NCBI RefSeq assembly: GCF_021917145.1
Contig: NC_061061.1
Span: 4,163,390 to 4,227,389 of the forward strand
Length of the DNA: 64,000 nucleotides
Direction of reading: 5' to 3'
Source: Hypomesus transpacificus
Lineage: Eukaryota > Chordata > Actinopteri > Osmeriformes > Osmeridae
The first letter of the stretch is position 1, and every line of letters starts with the position of its first letter. The position numbers and the translations under genes are program-made. Below the pieces are notes generated by a model, which was not told the DNA's origin, searched no databases, and saw only the letters and a list, made by a program, of their open reading frames with translations. Positions 37,585 through 49,264 of this stretch are shown here, one piece after another.

Positions 37585-38801
37585 ATGACAGCGTCATTAC
37601 TACTCCATTCACGCTGGATTGACCCCGTGATGTTCCTCTACGACAACGGTTTGGATGAAATAGGTAAAAACATGGAGGGGTTTGCTGGTGGCAATTTTGC
37701 CGCGAATCAGTGCAGGAATTTGTTGGCGCATCCGACGTCCTTGGCTCCAACCACCACCTACACTCCTAGTGAGGTGCAGGTTTCTGGCATGGGCGAACCT
37801 GTCAAACAATGCAGCCCCTGTTCTGCCACACAGAGTTCGTCCAATGCATCCTTGCCTTATGGATATTTTGGCAGCAGCTATTACCCGTGCAGGATGTCAC
37901 ATAGCGGTGTCAAGTCTTGTGCGCAGCCCTCTCCATATGGGGATAAGTACATGGACACATCGGTTTCGGGAGAGGAATTCCCGTCCAGAGCAAAGGAGTT
38001 TGCTTTCTACCAAGGGTATTCACCTGGTCCTTACCAACCTGTCTCAAGTTATCTGGACGTGCCAGTCGTACCAGGTCTAAATGGTCCTACAGAGCCAAGA
38101 CATGAATCTCTTTTGCCAATAGAACCATATCAGCCATGGGCTATAGCCAACGGCTGGAATGGTCAAGTGTACTGCGCTAAGGATCAGCCACAGTCAAATG
38201 CTCTGTGGAAATCGTCCATTCAAGGTAGCTTGATACTTATTCTCGCCTATTCTCAAATTTCAGTTCATATTTGATGTATCAGTTTAAAATGTAGGCTATA
38301 GCCTGATTACAACGCCTGTCGAAACCGTCACATTATTCTAACATTGTAATATTTGTTATGACATTGGTTCTGAGTAATCAGTGATATAAGCGACATACCT
38401 GCTTATATTATTGAGCAATAATATTCAAAAAATATGTACATTTTACACAATGTATATTTAATTGTTGTAGAAAGCATGCAAACCACTTGAGAAAGGAAAA
38501 AGCCTGGGCAGACCAGAGGCCTGTCATTTCCAACAATTAATTCATCTTATTATTTACAGATTCTTTATCTGGAGGAGATACAAGTTCGGTTCGACGTGGT
38601 AGAAAGAAGCGCGTGCCATACACCAAGGTACAGCTCAAAGAACTGGAGAGGGAGTATGCCACGAATAAATTCATCACAAAGGACAAACGACGAAGGATAT
38701 CCGCCCAAACAAACCTGACAGAGCGACAAGTGACAATCTGGTTTCAAAATAGGCGAGTGAAGGAGAAGAAAGTCGTCAACAAGTTTAAGAGTCCGAGTTA
38801 G
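37585..38801 (+). CDS. hoxa13b: Homeobox protein Hox-A13b
   Basis: Exons 37585-38224 and 38560-38801; 293 aa. The N-terminus [21 protein letters not shown] and the HoxA13 N-terminal domain ([67 protein letters not shown]) are unmistakable. The homeodomain spans about residues 227-286 with the group-13 signature [13 protein letters not shown] and [11 protein letters not shown]. There are no polyalanine tracts, unlike mammalian HOXA13. The split Gln/Asp codon at the intron is restored in phase (G|AT). It is a nuclear DNA-binding factor for distal fin, hindgut and urogenital patterning in vertebrates. The homeodomain has no visible damage. A candidate poly(A) signal is at 39110-39115. Confidence 0.97.
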
Positions 38802-39576
38802 CCGTGGAATTAAAAGGATGAAAAAAAGACTTGAATGTTGTTCGATTAAAATGAACTGTAATTTATTAGCCGTTTCCCTCTCGTCATGGGTTGGCTTTCT
38901 TGCTCCACTTGTCATGTAGACTATTCCTGCGATGTTGCGTTAAAAGTATAGCCTTTTTAAGATGAGGATATTCATGATCATATTTTAGTTGGTGTAATTA
39001 AATGTAGCCTATAGTGATTTTGATATGTATGCCTAGGTATGTTTTTAATTAAAGGCATGTCCCAGCTCAAAGCTAGTTTAAGGCTCAAGTCGTTCTAATA
39101 TTTATATATAATAAAATCTAATATTTGTATGCCTATCAACAATAGCCTATTAACCATCAACTTCAAGAAAATGTCGGCCGTAACAATATGTAGGCCCTTC
39201 CCCGCATTTCGCACAACCTCCCAAGTACAATTGAAACACAGCTTAATAGTTGTTAAGCCCTATTCAACTTTCTGCTTTCAGTTGCTGCTGTTACAATAAA
39301 CAAAATGCTGTATTTACTTTCCCTTAACTTGTAGGCTAAATGAATCATAAAAGACTGCTTCGACTCAAACGACTATTCAGAGTTCGATCTAATGTAGCTA
39401 TGAACGACTCGTCTTGCTTCAGACAAATAAAGGACTTAATTAATTAAGTATATATTTAGGCCTCCATGATCGTAATAAACAAAACAAATCGTGAATTGCT
39501 ATTGGTCACATAGGTTAATGTCTAGCAATGTAGGCTAGACAAATGGAGGCCCGAGAACTGGAGATTATGAAAATGT

Positions 39577-39589
39577 TGCCACCTAGTGG
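39577..39589 (-). promoter_or_regulatory. CTCF-like motif between hoxa13b and hoxa11b
   Basis: In reverse complement the sequence reads CCACTAGGTGGCA, a near-perfect CTCF core. It is oriented opposite to the sites at 32277 and 45905. Confidence 0.55.
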
Positions 39590-39842
39590 CAGACATATGG
39601 CTGTGCCGCCTCAGCGCAGTAAACCCAATATTAAAAAAATACTGTCGCTATTAGGCCTAACATCTATCCAGGAAAAGGATATAGCCTACTCGCCTCTTTA
39701 TGCTATTAGTGGTGCTAATGGCTTAATATGGAACATTTGAGCGGAGGGCCATTGTAACAACGACAAAACATGCACTTGACAACACCTTCTATATTACGTC
39801 TTTATTTCAACATTAATAGATCGCACATGAATTTTACGTTGC

Positions 39843-39850
39843 GTGTGTGA

Positions 39851-39886
<36 letters not shown>

Positions 39887-39900
39887 TGGAGAGAGACAGT
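39843..39900. repeat. (GT)n(GA)n compound microsatellite
   Basis: A GT run followed directly by a GA run. Confidence 0.9.
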
Positions 39901-42031
39901 GAGATACATAGGGGTGTTGGGTTAACCCGTTTTGGCCTCATCGAGGTGGTTTGCATGGGAATGAGGCAAGTGGGGCGTATGAAATAGTAGATGACTTAGC
40001 CTAAGCAGGGTTACTGTGTTCTCCTATATTTTTCCTGGTTTTCTGTTGCTAATTCAAATGGAAGGTCTTGGCTCATTGGCAGAGAAACAAAGAATATGGC
40101 CTCTGCTATTCTGGACGGGAGCCCCATTATTACTCCAAGGTGTCTCACTCAGTGTCTGCTGCCACCCAAAGGCAATGCTGATAACAGCACAAGTGCATTA
40201 AGATTCAAAACTTCTGCATTCTTACTGTATAGTTAGTAAACCTCACACTTTGTGCTTGGTTCCTGGTCAGTCCGTTTCTGTCGACGGAAACTTTTATGCA
40301 ATTTCCAGGTTATGGATTACTGTGATTTAGCGACTTACGAATGGACTGCCCTGTTTTGTAATGTCAGACTAGACATCATTGTTAGAATGACGTCAGGTGA
40401 ATAGTCTACACTATGATTGCCTAATTTGATGAAGTCCTATCTCCTATAGAAATGTGTCTTGACAACAATTTTCTGTAATGCGATGTTGATGACAATGACC
40501 TGGGGTAATCAGTAGGGGTGATATAGCAAGAATACTGCAAATTGTCTTGTCATCAAAGTTGGTGATAAATGCTGTAGCAACCATGGGATAAATATTTATG
40601 AACCTATATATTTTCAGGCTGATAATTTCACAAGAGTGGAGCGTTCGTTCAGTCAGACGAAAACGTTTGGTTTCATGGTTTCATAACCAGGAACTGCTGC
40701 ACCTCTATCATTTCAATATCAATGCTTTTGATGAATCTATAGTTGATATGTGATGTTTTCTTACGTGTTCATTATACTTCCTTATGTCAACCCTTTTTAG
40801 TTTTTAACTGCAAAACCCATTGCTTTCTCTCATTGCTTATCTCCTCATCCACAAGATTACTGTAACATTTGTATTAATTAATGTACTAAATGGTTTTAAA
40901 GGTTTTATTGTATTATTACCACATTATCACAGAAACCTTGCGCTCTGATACATGATTTAGAAAATGGCATGGCCCCTTGAATTTTGGCTTGTGAAATGAA
41001 GTGGAAAATAAAGACCATAGTTGTTCAGTCCCTATATTTCTCGCTTGTGTGTTATTTCATCATATTCAAAATAAGAACAATGAAGGTTATATATTATAAA
41101 CCTAATATTCCATACAAGGGTGAACAAAATAAATAATGCAATCCTTTAGACAAATATTCGTAATTGTTATAAGCCTAGTCCAAACTATTGGACGGGCATT
41201 TCACGTGGCCTACACCCCATACGAGACTGATCAATTCAAAGTGATTCAAGGGCGAAGATGAGAAAAAACAAGCAATTCTAAAGAATTAGGCAACAACATC
41301 CTCACCACCAACAATGTTGACAACACGATCCACATGGCATTAAATACTTTTCTTGGGTTTTATTTAAACAAACTTGAGGCCACAACGGCTCAGTAAACTC
41401 AGATGCATTCATTTAACTTCACTTCAATAAGACAGCGTTGACATTGACCATTGTTGCCATTTTATGTTGGCTACATTTCAAGCAGATTGGCTACTTGCAA
41501 GTCTAAATAAACTCAGAATTAAAATATTTTGTTTTCAATTACCCCATGAACTTCTTGACTTAAATAACGATACATTTGAGACACCGCGATATTTTGAACT
41601 GTTACAAAGCAGTCCTTAAACATACAAATAAAAAAACGTTAACACCGTCGTTAACACCGTCGCATCACATCAAGTTTCTCAACATTGTACTCCATTATGA
41701 TTATTTTCTTCCACTATTTTTTTACATAAAGCTTGAAAAGTTAAATTAACTCAAAATACTGGATCAATTTGAGGAAACTAGGCTAGGGCCTACATCTCAA
41801 TATAGGGGGTCGTGTTGACTTGTAAATATAGTTTACTCAATTGATCTTCGTGTTCTTCGACTTCAACTAGCTGGCAATTCACTTCATCAATCCATTTGAA
41901 CTTATCTTTTCAGGTATTATACACGCACTTTTAAGAAAAAGCTGATAAGCCTGGTGTAGGCCCTCAGATATGACATGTTTGAAAAATAACTGTAGCCTAC
42001 AGGCAGATAAAGTAACACTATGTCTCCGTTT

Positions 42032-42115
42032 AATCAGAATCAGAATTCGGTGTATTCGCCATGTACGACAAACACGGAATTTACTGTGGCAGGGAGGTGC
42101 AAAACACTAAACATA
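42032..42115. repeat. Teleost interspersed repeat fragment (LINE/SINE-tail type)
   Basis: AATCAGAATCAGAATTCGG, then GACAAACACGGAATTTACTG and GGCAGGGAGGTGCAAA, resemble the degenerate repeat common across teleosts that begins AATCAGAATCAG and contains ACAAGGAATTT. Family recalled, not searched. Confidence 0.5.
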
Positions 42116-43158
42116 TACGAATCAATAGCCTCTATTTATATCATGAAGAGATTTAACAATTTGTTGTTTCTTTAAAAGTAATTTCAGGCACTATTAAAGC
42201 CTATACTCACCAGCTGCATTATTTCGAATGTCGTTTCATTGAACTTCTCACAACAATGACGTGTTGAGCACCCGTCTGCAGCCTGTGTCTGTCTCGACAA
42301 TGACCACAGTCAACTGTAAAGTAGGCTACAATAAAATAATTCTCCTTGCAGTATTTTGAAGTGCTATAACCTATCCTGAACTCTTGGTGGACAGATATCG
42401 GAGCAAAAAGTTTGATGGTGTTCACATTATTATTCTTAAGACATCAGCCCGGAGACAAATAATGGCCTCATGTCTTATTTGGAAAGTTTACCACAATAGA
42501 CATAATCTGTAGGCTTCTGACAAGAGACAAGAATGTATCAGTTCAAGTGCAAAATCCAAATTCAACTTTAAAAACATAGCTTCACCTGATTTTTTGTATG
42601 ACTGATTTATTTTTGTATGAGATGAGATGCACTTTAAGCATTTGAGGTTTGTGAAAATGATCTCCTTCCTGCACCTTGTGCTTGCTTTGCCATGCACCAA
42701 CTACGGATCTTTAATACAAGTGCCAGTCCTCTGACGAGAAAGCTACTTAAATAGCATAACATTATCTGCGGAATAACTAGTTATAATTAACTCTTGATAC
42801 TCCCTTATTTTGAGAAGATGATTTGCATGATGCCAGTCCTTTAAATAACGGTTTCAAATATACATATACCTTCTTCATATAGTCTGCTAGGGTCTGCTGT
42901 GATAGGCTAAATTCGCATCATTCTCATGTCACACTCCTTAACACGCGTATTCACTCATTGGCAGCATCGGTTGAACAGGCGTATCTGTCAATTTCTGCCC
43001 TTGGTCACATGGTTGGCGCCCCCAGGAATGGATGGAGATAGATTTCCACGTCAGCTTACGTCTACAAATTTCTGCTACGCGAATCTGCTTCAAAGTGACT
43101 GGGTCAAAGCAACGCAGAGGAACTATGCGAGGACTGGTATAGGATACAAAGTAGAATA

Positions 43159-44520
43159 ATGGATTTTGATGAACGGGTCCCTGTTGGGTCTAATATGTAT
43201 TTACCCAGCTGCACGTATTATGTCTCCGGGACTGACTTCTCAAGCCTCCCTCCTTTTTTATCACAGAGCCAATCTTCTTGTCCCATGACATATTCCTACC
43301 CATCCTCATCTCTGCCACAGGTTCCGTCCGTAAGAGAAGTAGCCTTCAGGGACTATGGCATTGATACCTCCAGTAAATGGCACCACAGAGGAAGCTTATC
43401 ACACTGTTACCCGTCTGAGGACATTGTGCACAGGGACTGTTTTACCAGCCCGACTTCTTTAGGGGAAATATTCGCGAAAAATAGCTCCAATGTTGTCTAC
43501 CACCACTCCAACTCAAATCCAACGACAAGTCTCTCCGGTAGCGTTGGTAGAAATGGAGTGCTACCACAAGCATTCGATCAGTTTTTCGATTCTGCCTACG
43601 CAGAAAAGACACCAAACGAGCATTCTGCAGCCAAACAACCTCCAGTTCCTTCATCCGGCTCCGACGCGTGCCCGGATACCGAGGAGAGAACGCGGCGCGA
43701 GCAGAGCTGTAGCCCCTCGTCGTCTTCCTGCAACAATGAGGACAGATGTAGTAGTAGTAAGTATAGAAGCGCACCAGTTATGTGAGAAAGTTTGCAATCT
43801 AACGGTTTGCCATTAAAGCTTTTATATGCTGTTTTATAAGCGCTGAAGGTTTATGGAGGGCCTGCAGATTTACCCCAACAAAACTTTGTTATAAACGACA
43901 AGATCACGTGCTTGAGATTGAAATTGGCCGTGAAAGACCCGGCATTTGCCACGATAGAATTTTTGAAACCATTATAAACTAGTCATAGGCCTTCCAGTTG
44001 ACTTCATGTTTTTAGACTATGCCTCTTATAGCGTATCAAACCACTGGAATGATAATAAAAATGACTTATTCCTTTCATAGTCTCAATGTTTGCTCATTTC
44101 CAAATCATCCGTTTTAAGGACTACTAGGCTCATTTGGCTTTACTAGTCATTACAACTCGAAAGTACATCTTGGCAAATGTACAAAGTGTTTTCTTTAGGT
44201 TATCAACATATTAGACTTAATGCATTTGAAGATTAATCACGTATAGGCTTATGGACAGTTTTGACTTTTGCCTTGTTTGTGTTTCAGGTGGTCAGAAGGG
44301 ACGCAAGAAGAGATGCCCTTACACAAAATACCAAATAAGAGAACTCGAGAGGGAGTTTTTTTTCAGTGTTTACATTAACAAAGAGAAACGTCTTCAACTC
44401 TCTAGGATGCTCAATCTCACAGATCGGCAAGTGAAAATATGGTTTCAAAACCGGAGAATGAAAGAGAAGAAACTTAACAGAGACCGTTTACAGTATTACA
44501 CCACAAACCCTTTGCTATGA
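43159..44520 (+). CDS. hoxa11b: Homeobox protein Hox-A11b
   Basis: Exons 43159-43756 and 44288-44520; 276 aa. The start [24 protein letters not shown] is the conserved Hox11 N-terminus, and [20 protein letters not shown] is also conserved. The donor was set at GTAAGT (43757) so that A|GT restores Ser. The homeodomain spans about residues 203-262 ([57 protein letters not shown]). The tail [14 protein letters not shown] is typical of HoxA11. It is a nuclear transcription factor of the AbdB class for posterior axis and paired-fin patterning. It is intact. Several teleosts have lost one hoxa11 copy, so retention is worth noting. Confidence 0.96.
43902..43916 (+). promoter_or_regulatory. E-box element in hoxa11b intron shared with the hoxa9b promoter
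   Basis: GATCACGTGCTTGAG differs at one base from GATCACGTGTTTGAG at 51838-51852. Function is inferred only from recurrence. Confidence 0.4.
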
Positions 44521-45904
44521 CAGTAATGTGTGCATATTTTATTTAATATTCTTGCAGCTTACCAATTATAGTTATTTAATCAATACTGTTAGGTCTTGTC
44601 GTATGATTGCAGTATTTATTATTAGGCCAGTTTGTCCACAGCAGTATAGCCTTGCGGACTTAATTATTATATTATTGTTATTATTATGTGTATCTTTATT
44701 ATATAATATTTGTCATCATTAGTATACATATAAATATGTATTCATTTAGTTGCCATTTGTTGTTTTTTTTATAACTGAACCAAAATATACATCGTGAATG
44801 CGTGCGTAAAGTGCGCTTAAAGCGAGGGTATTTTAATAAGGGTTAAGATTGCAATCTTAAGTGTCTTTTACATTTGATGTATAAATGTGTACCTGCATTG
44901 GGAAACCCGCAATTACCTTTTTCCTTTTATTTGGTTGTTTATTGTTTAATGTGTCACGGAATAGATGCATTTGTTTAGGAACGGAATACACCGAAATGTT
45001 TAAAACAATACTTATTGTGAACTTATCATTCTGTCATTTTAAAAGTCAGAAAAGTTATCAAAATCTATATCAAACTTATGTCTGGGTGTTTGTAAAATTC
45101 TGGATGAATATTCCTATAATTTCGACAAACGATCCCCTTGTAGTCTTTTGTCCCCACATAAAATACGGCTGGACGTGGGTAGTATCAAATGTTTAATATA
45201 TTAGGGTGCTTATTGCCACAGAGCTGCAATAGGATCTCATACAATTAATATTAAATGTCCATGACCAAACTTACTACCTAATGTTGTCTAGCATGTCGGT
45301 TAATGCAACTGCATGATCCAAGCGCAAATCCCATTGAGATGTTCCATGGCAGAATAAATAATGAATACATGTTGAAATAGGGTCTTTATGCAAAATATAA
45401 TCCATCAGTTGTTTACCTATTTGAAATCTTGGACTTAGTTCTTTGCTTTGGGTCAACTAGATAAAGTGGATATTATTTTACAGATCACACTGCGCCCAAC
45501 CTTTACTTGAAATTGTGCATATCTTTGTTTTGTTGTGAAAACCCTTTACCGAGAATGTTTGGCTGCTGAAAACAACCATTAAGAAGGGTTGCCATAAGCT
45601 GATGTAAGGTCTACTTGTGATGGCCTGTGTTGTGCATCCTGTTCGGATCTCTGAATTCCTTAATTACGGCACATCCTCCCTGTTGCTGTAGTAACTTTGC
45701 CATAAAACGCGTATTTGTCTGGAGCATTTGGAGAGTAGTGCAATAAACCGTCTGAGACCAAGGTTATTAACTGTGACTAAGGGGTTGAAAACAACGACGA
45801 GGGACCATTGAAAGCTTGTGTTCGCTGGGTATTCTGGTTCATTTGTCTCGACGTCTCACCATAGCAGGAATATTCAGCAATCTGCTTCAACGTCGATGTT
45901 TGTT

Positions 45905-45920
45905 CCACTAGGTGGCGCTC
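45905..45920 (+). promoter_or_regulatory. CTCF-like motif between hoxa11b and hoxa10b
   Basis: CCACTAGGTGGCGCTC is an almost ideal CTCF core on the + strand. Confidence 0.6.
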
Positions 45921-47160
45921 CTCAGATCAATGTCATTGCCGTGGATGTACAAAGTGACCGGGCCTTCCTCTAACATCAAAAACATCCAGACATTCAGATC
46001 ATCGTTCCATTAGGCTTCAAGATTTCATTGTTAAGGTAAATATAAGTGTTAAATTGTTTAATCCTATGCAATTTTACAAAATATATTTGAAACCGCATGT
46101 AATTACATTGCGTGTGACACACTTTGTCTTGTTTTAGAAGCAATATGGACGTGGTGCGTTTGGGTGTTTGTTCTAGTTGGGCTAAAATCGAATGAATGCA
46201 TGAAAAACTGTGTTTTAATTAATAAACTGCAATGGGAGATTTTATTTCTTCTCATTCAAAGTATGAACTATTCATTCTATGCTGGGAGAAAATCCAGCCA
46301 TTTCAAGCGTATATAGCGCTAGATGTTGTGGCAGTTACAAAAGTCCACTAAGTTAATTTAATTAATGTTTCCAAAGTAATTCTCTAGAGCCTATCTTAAA
46401 TATATTATGTGTTATACAACAAGGTGTTTATTATATTCATACTTCAGCTGTATACCTGTGTTTAGTTGAGGTGGGAACATTTGCAGAAATTAAATATGAA
46501 CATGGTAGGCATAATTACAAAATCTAAACAATATTTTAAGGGAGAAGATTTTGCGTAATGTTCTTATATAACTCAGTATTAGAGAACCCATTATTAAATA
46601 TATGAACATAGGACTAGAAAATGTTACACTGTCTGTTCCTAAACATATTGAGTACTGTTTAGAACATGTAGGATGAGCATGCTTAATGAGCGTAGAAAAA
46701 TATATCCTATAAAAAAATACATCTGAATCTGATTCCAAAATCATCGTGAATGAAGAAGCAGTTTACCGTTGCAAAGATGACAGATTTTTTACAACTACAC
46801 TTACAAGGGTTACATGTCGTCACATTTTAAGTTGTATACTCTTCATTTGGAAAATGCTATATGGAGGTAATCCTCACTCGGTTTAATCAATGCGTACAAT
46901 GATGTGGAAAACTAGTCTACTTTGGTGTACAAAACTAAATTACAAGTGTAAGAAGATGAACACAATGATTGTGGGACACAGATTTTATCGGAGTGCTCAT
47001 ATCCTGCGTCAAGAGTAGGTAAGGCAAGTGGGCCTTGCTAACGGAACACACACACAACAATGACATAACAAGGAACATTACACATTACACTTATTTCTGA
47101 TCATTTAGAAAGTTCAGTTAATTCATGTTAAAGGTTAATGTGCATTTCATTCTGTACCTT

Positions 47161-47228
47161 GTGTGTGTGTGTAAGTGTGTGTGTGAATGTGGGTGTGTGT
47201 GCGGCCGCGTGTGTGTGTGTACGAGTGT
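47161..47228. repeat. GT-rich microsatellite upstream of hoxa10b
   Basis: Interrupted (GT)n about 240 bases before the hoxa10b ATG. Confidence 0.85.
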
Positions 47229-47469
47229 GTAAAAACAACATATACTGCACTCGAGATATGCTTAGAGTATATGTATCATTCAAATGGGCTAAAACGTGAC
47301 TTATCACTGTGGATTTTCTCATTTTTAAAACAAAACGTATATGTCATACTGCTATTGCGTGTTGCAAATGGGAGGAGTCTATCGTCATCTTGTGTTTTAA
47401 TTGGCTGTCAGCTGAAGCACTAAGAAGTGTGAGTATCAGTAATTATATTCAGCATGTTTTGCACAAGAA

Positions 47470-49264
47470 ATGTCAGCCGGAAAGCGCTATCTTCATCCTC
47501 AGTCAAATTACACTACAACGATGTCATGCTCCGACAACCAAGCTGGGAATTCGTTTTTAGTGGACTCCCTAATCAACGTGCGCGCAGAGAGCAGTGCCCC
47601 ATACTACGAAAGTAACGGCATATATTTGCAACCAGCTTCAGAATACACGTATGGACTCTCCCACGGCGCTTTTTTCTCTGGTCTTGGAAAGCGAGAAGAC
47701 ACAAATTCTCAAACTATGATACCTTCCTCTGGTACATATATTCAAGGGATGCAAACGTGGTTAGAGAACTCGAGATCTTGCCGATTAGATCAGTCTAGCA
47801 ACCAACAAACTGCTGCGTGTTCCTTTTCTCCCAGCATCAAAGAAGAGAACGCATATTGCCTCTATGAATCAGAGAAATGTCCTAAAGGGTCAACGGTGGA
47901 CGACATTTCCTATTCCCGGGTAACAGCCGGATCATGCCCGGTTAACAATAACGGATCAGTGCCTGTTCCTGGGTACTTCCGTCTGTCTCAGACATACACT
48001 TCTTCCAAGGTTTATCAAGATGTTCAGCCAAATCCAACTCACTTTACTTTGCAACGTCCTACCCGTTTCGGTACCACACATCCCCAGAGCTCCTCGGTCG
48101 ATATAGGCAGAAGGGAGAGTGAAGCAACGCCTGCCACTACGCCATGCCATCCACAAGGAGACGAGGACACACGGCCATCGTCTGCTGAAGGCTCTTCCTC
48201 CCCAGAACCACCAGACACCTGCGCAGAAAGTCCGAAAAAAAACACTAAAGGTGAGTTTATGGATTACACTTACAGAAACTTAATACAGTGTTATGGCATT
48301 GTTCACACGCGGTGGGAATGTTAATGCCCGTGGTTACCTAAACATCACGTTCATAACTTTGGGTTGTAAAATGCCTACTTCGGTGTTTTTGACTACAGTG
48401 AACAACGCTTAACACATATAGTCTGTGTTATGTAAAGCTTTGCTTTAACTGAGAGGCCACGGACTGGGATTTCCTCTCGTGTTTTTATTATTTTGTGACG
48501 ATGAGCGGCAAGGCCAATCCAGTCCACTCCATCTGTCCAAGGCGCTGATGTCCTCGGTTGTCCCCTCGTAAAATGCATATAGCCATAATTTCAGCAGGCT
48601 AACGTGTAGGCCACGTTTTATGTCTTAATAAAGGTATCATGTTACAGTGAAAGATCATGTTACAGGGCGATCAACAGACTGCAATGTCTCGTCCCCAACT
48701 AAATTGAGATTATTTTGTGGACTGCTGTACTGTATAGGCCATACCTTACTGTCAAATATCCACTGCATTTGACAGTATTGTGTCGTTTGTTTAATTAGTT
48801 TAGTTGGTCTTCAAGCATAACTGAAGTAGGATATACAATCTTTTTATAGAATCCATGGGCATCTTTGTCTTTCCGACACAATATGTTTTAGCAGTTAGTA
48901 GGCCTAAATATTGCAGAATGTGGAACCTATCATAAGAAGGTGTACGAAAATCTCGCCTAACTTCTGACCTCTATTTCATCTTCATGCAGGAGACCCAAAA
49001 ATTGAGAGCACGGCCAACTGGTTGACTGCAAAGAGTGGCCGAAAGAAGCGTTGTCCCTACACCAAGCATCAGACTCTTGAGCTAGAGAAAGAATTTCTCT
49101 TCAACATGTACTTGACTCGCGAGCGTCGTCTTGAGATAAGCCGCAGCGTACACCTCACAGATAGGCAAGTCAAAATCTGGTTCCAGAACCGAAGAATGAA
49201 ACTGAAAAAAATGAGTCGAGAAAATAGAATACGGGAGCTATCGAACAACTTCCATTTTTCATGA
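47470..49264 (+). CDS. hoxa10b: Homeobox protein Hox-A10b
   Basis: Exons 47470-48250 and 48990-49264; 351 aa. The start chosen ([35 protein letters not shown]) parallels mammalian HOXA10, whose long isoform also begins MSA before the conserved MSCS. The second Met (residue 18) is an alternative start. The Trp motif ANWLTAKS lies just before the homeodomain (about residues 277-336), with [39 protein letters not shown] and tail [17 protein letters not shown] typical of group 10. Ser/Pro/Glu-rich sequence precedes the intron. It is an AbdB-class nuclear transcription factor. A poly(A) signal AATAAA is at 49623-49628. It is intact. Confidence 0.96.

Larger units (their letters stand above)
38802..43158. 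other. hoxa13b - hoxa11b intergenic interval
   Basis: Contains the hoxa13b 3' UTR, a CTCF-like motif on - at 39577-39589, a (GT)n(GA)n microsatellite at about 39843-39900, a teleost interspersed-repeat fragment at about 42032-42115 and the hoxa11b promoter. No coding gene is recognised (hox12 is absent from HoxA clusters). Confidence 0.7.
44521..47469. other. hoxa11b - hoxa10b intergenic interval
   Basis: AT-rich hoxa11b 3' UTR, an AbdB/Cdx-like CCATAAAA near 45700, a strong CTCF-like motif at 45905-45920, a GT-rich microsatellite at about 47161-47228, and an inverted CCAAT box at 47400-47404 just before hoxa10b. No coding gene or microRNA is recognised. Confidence 0.65.
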
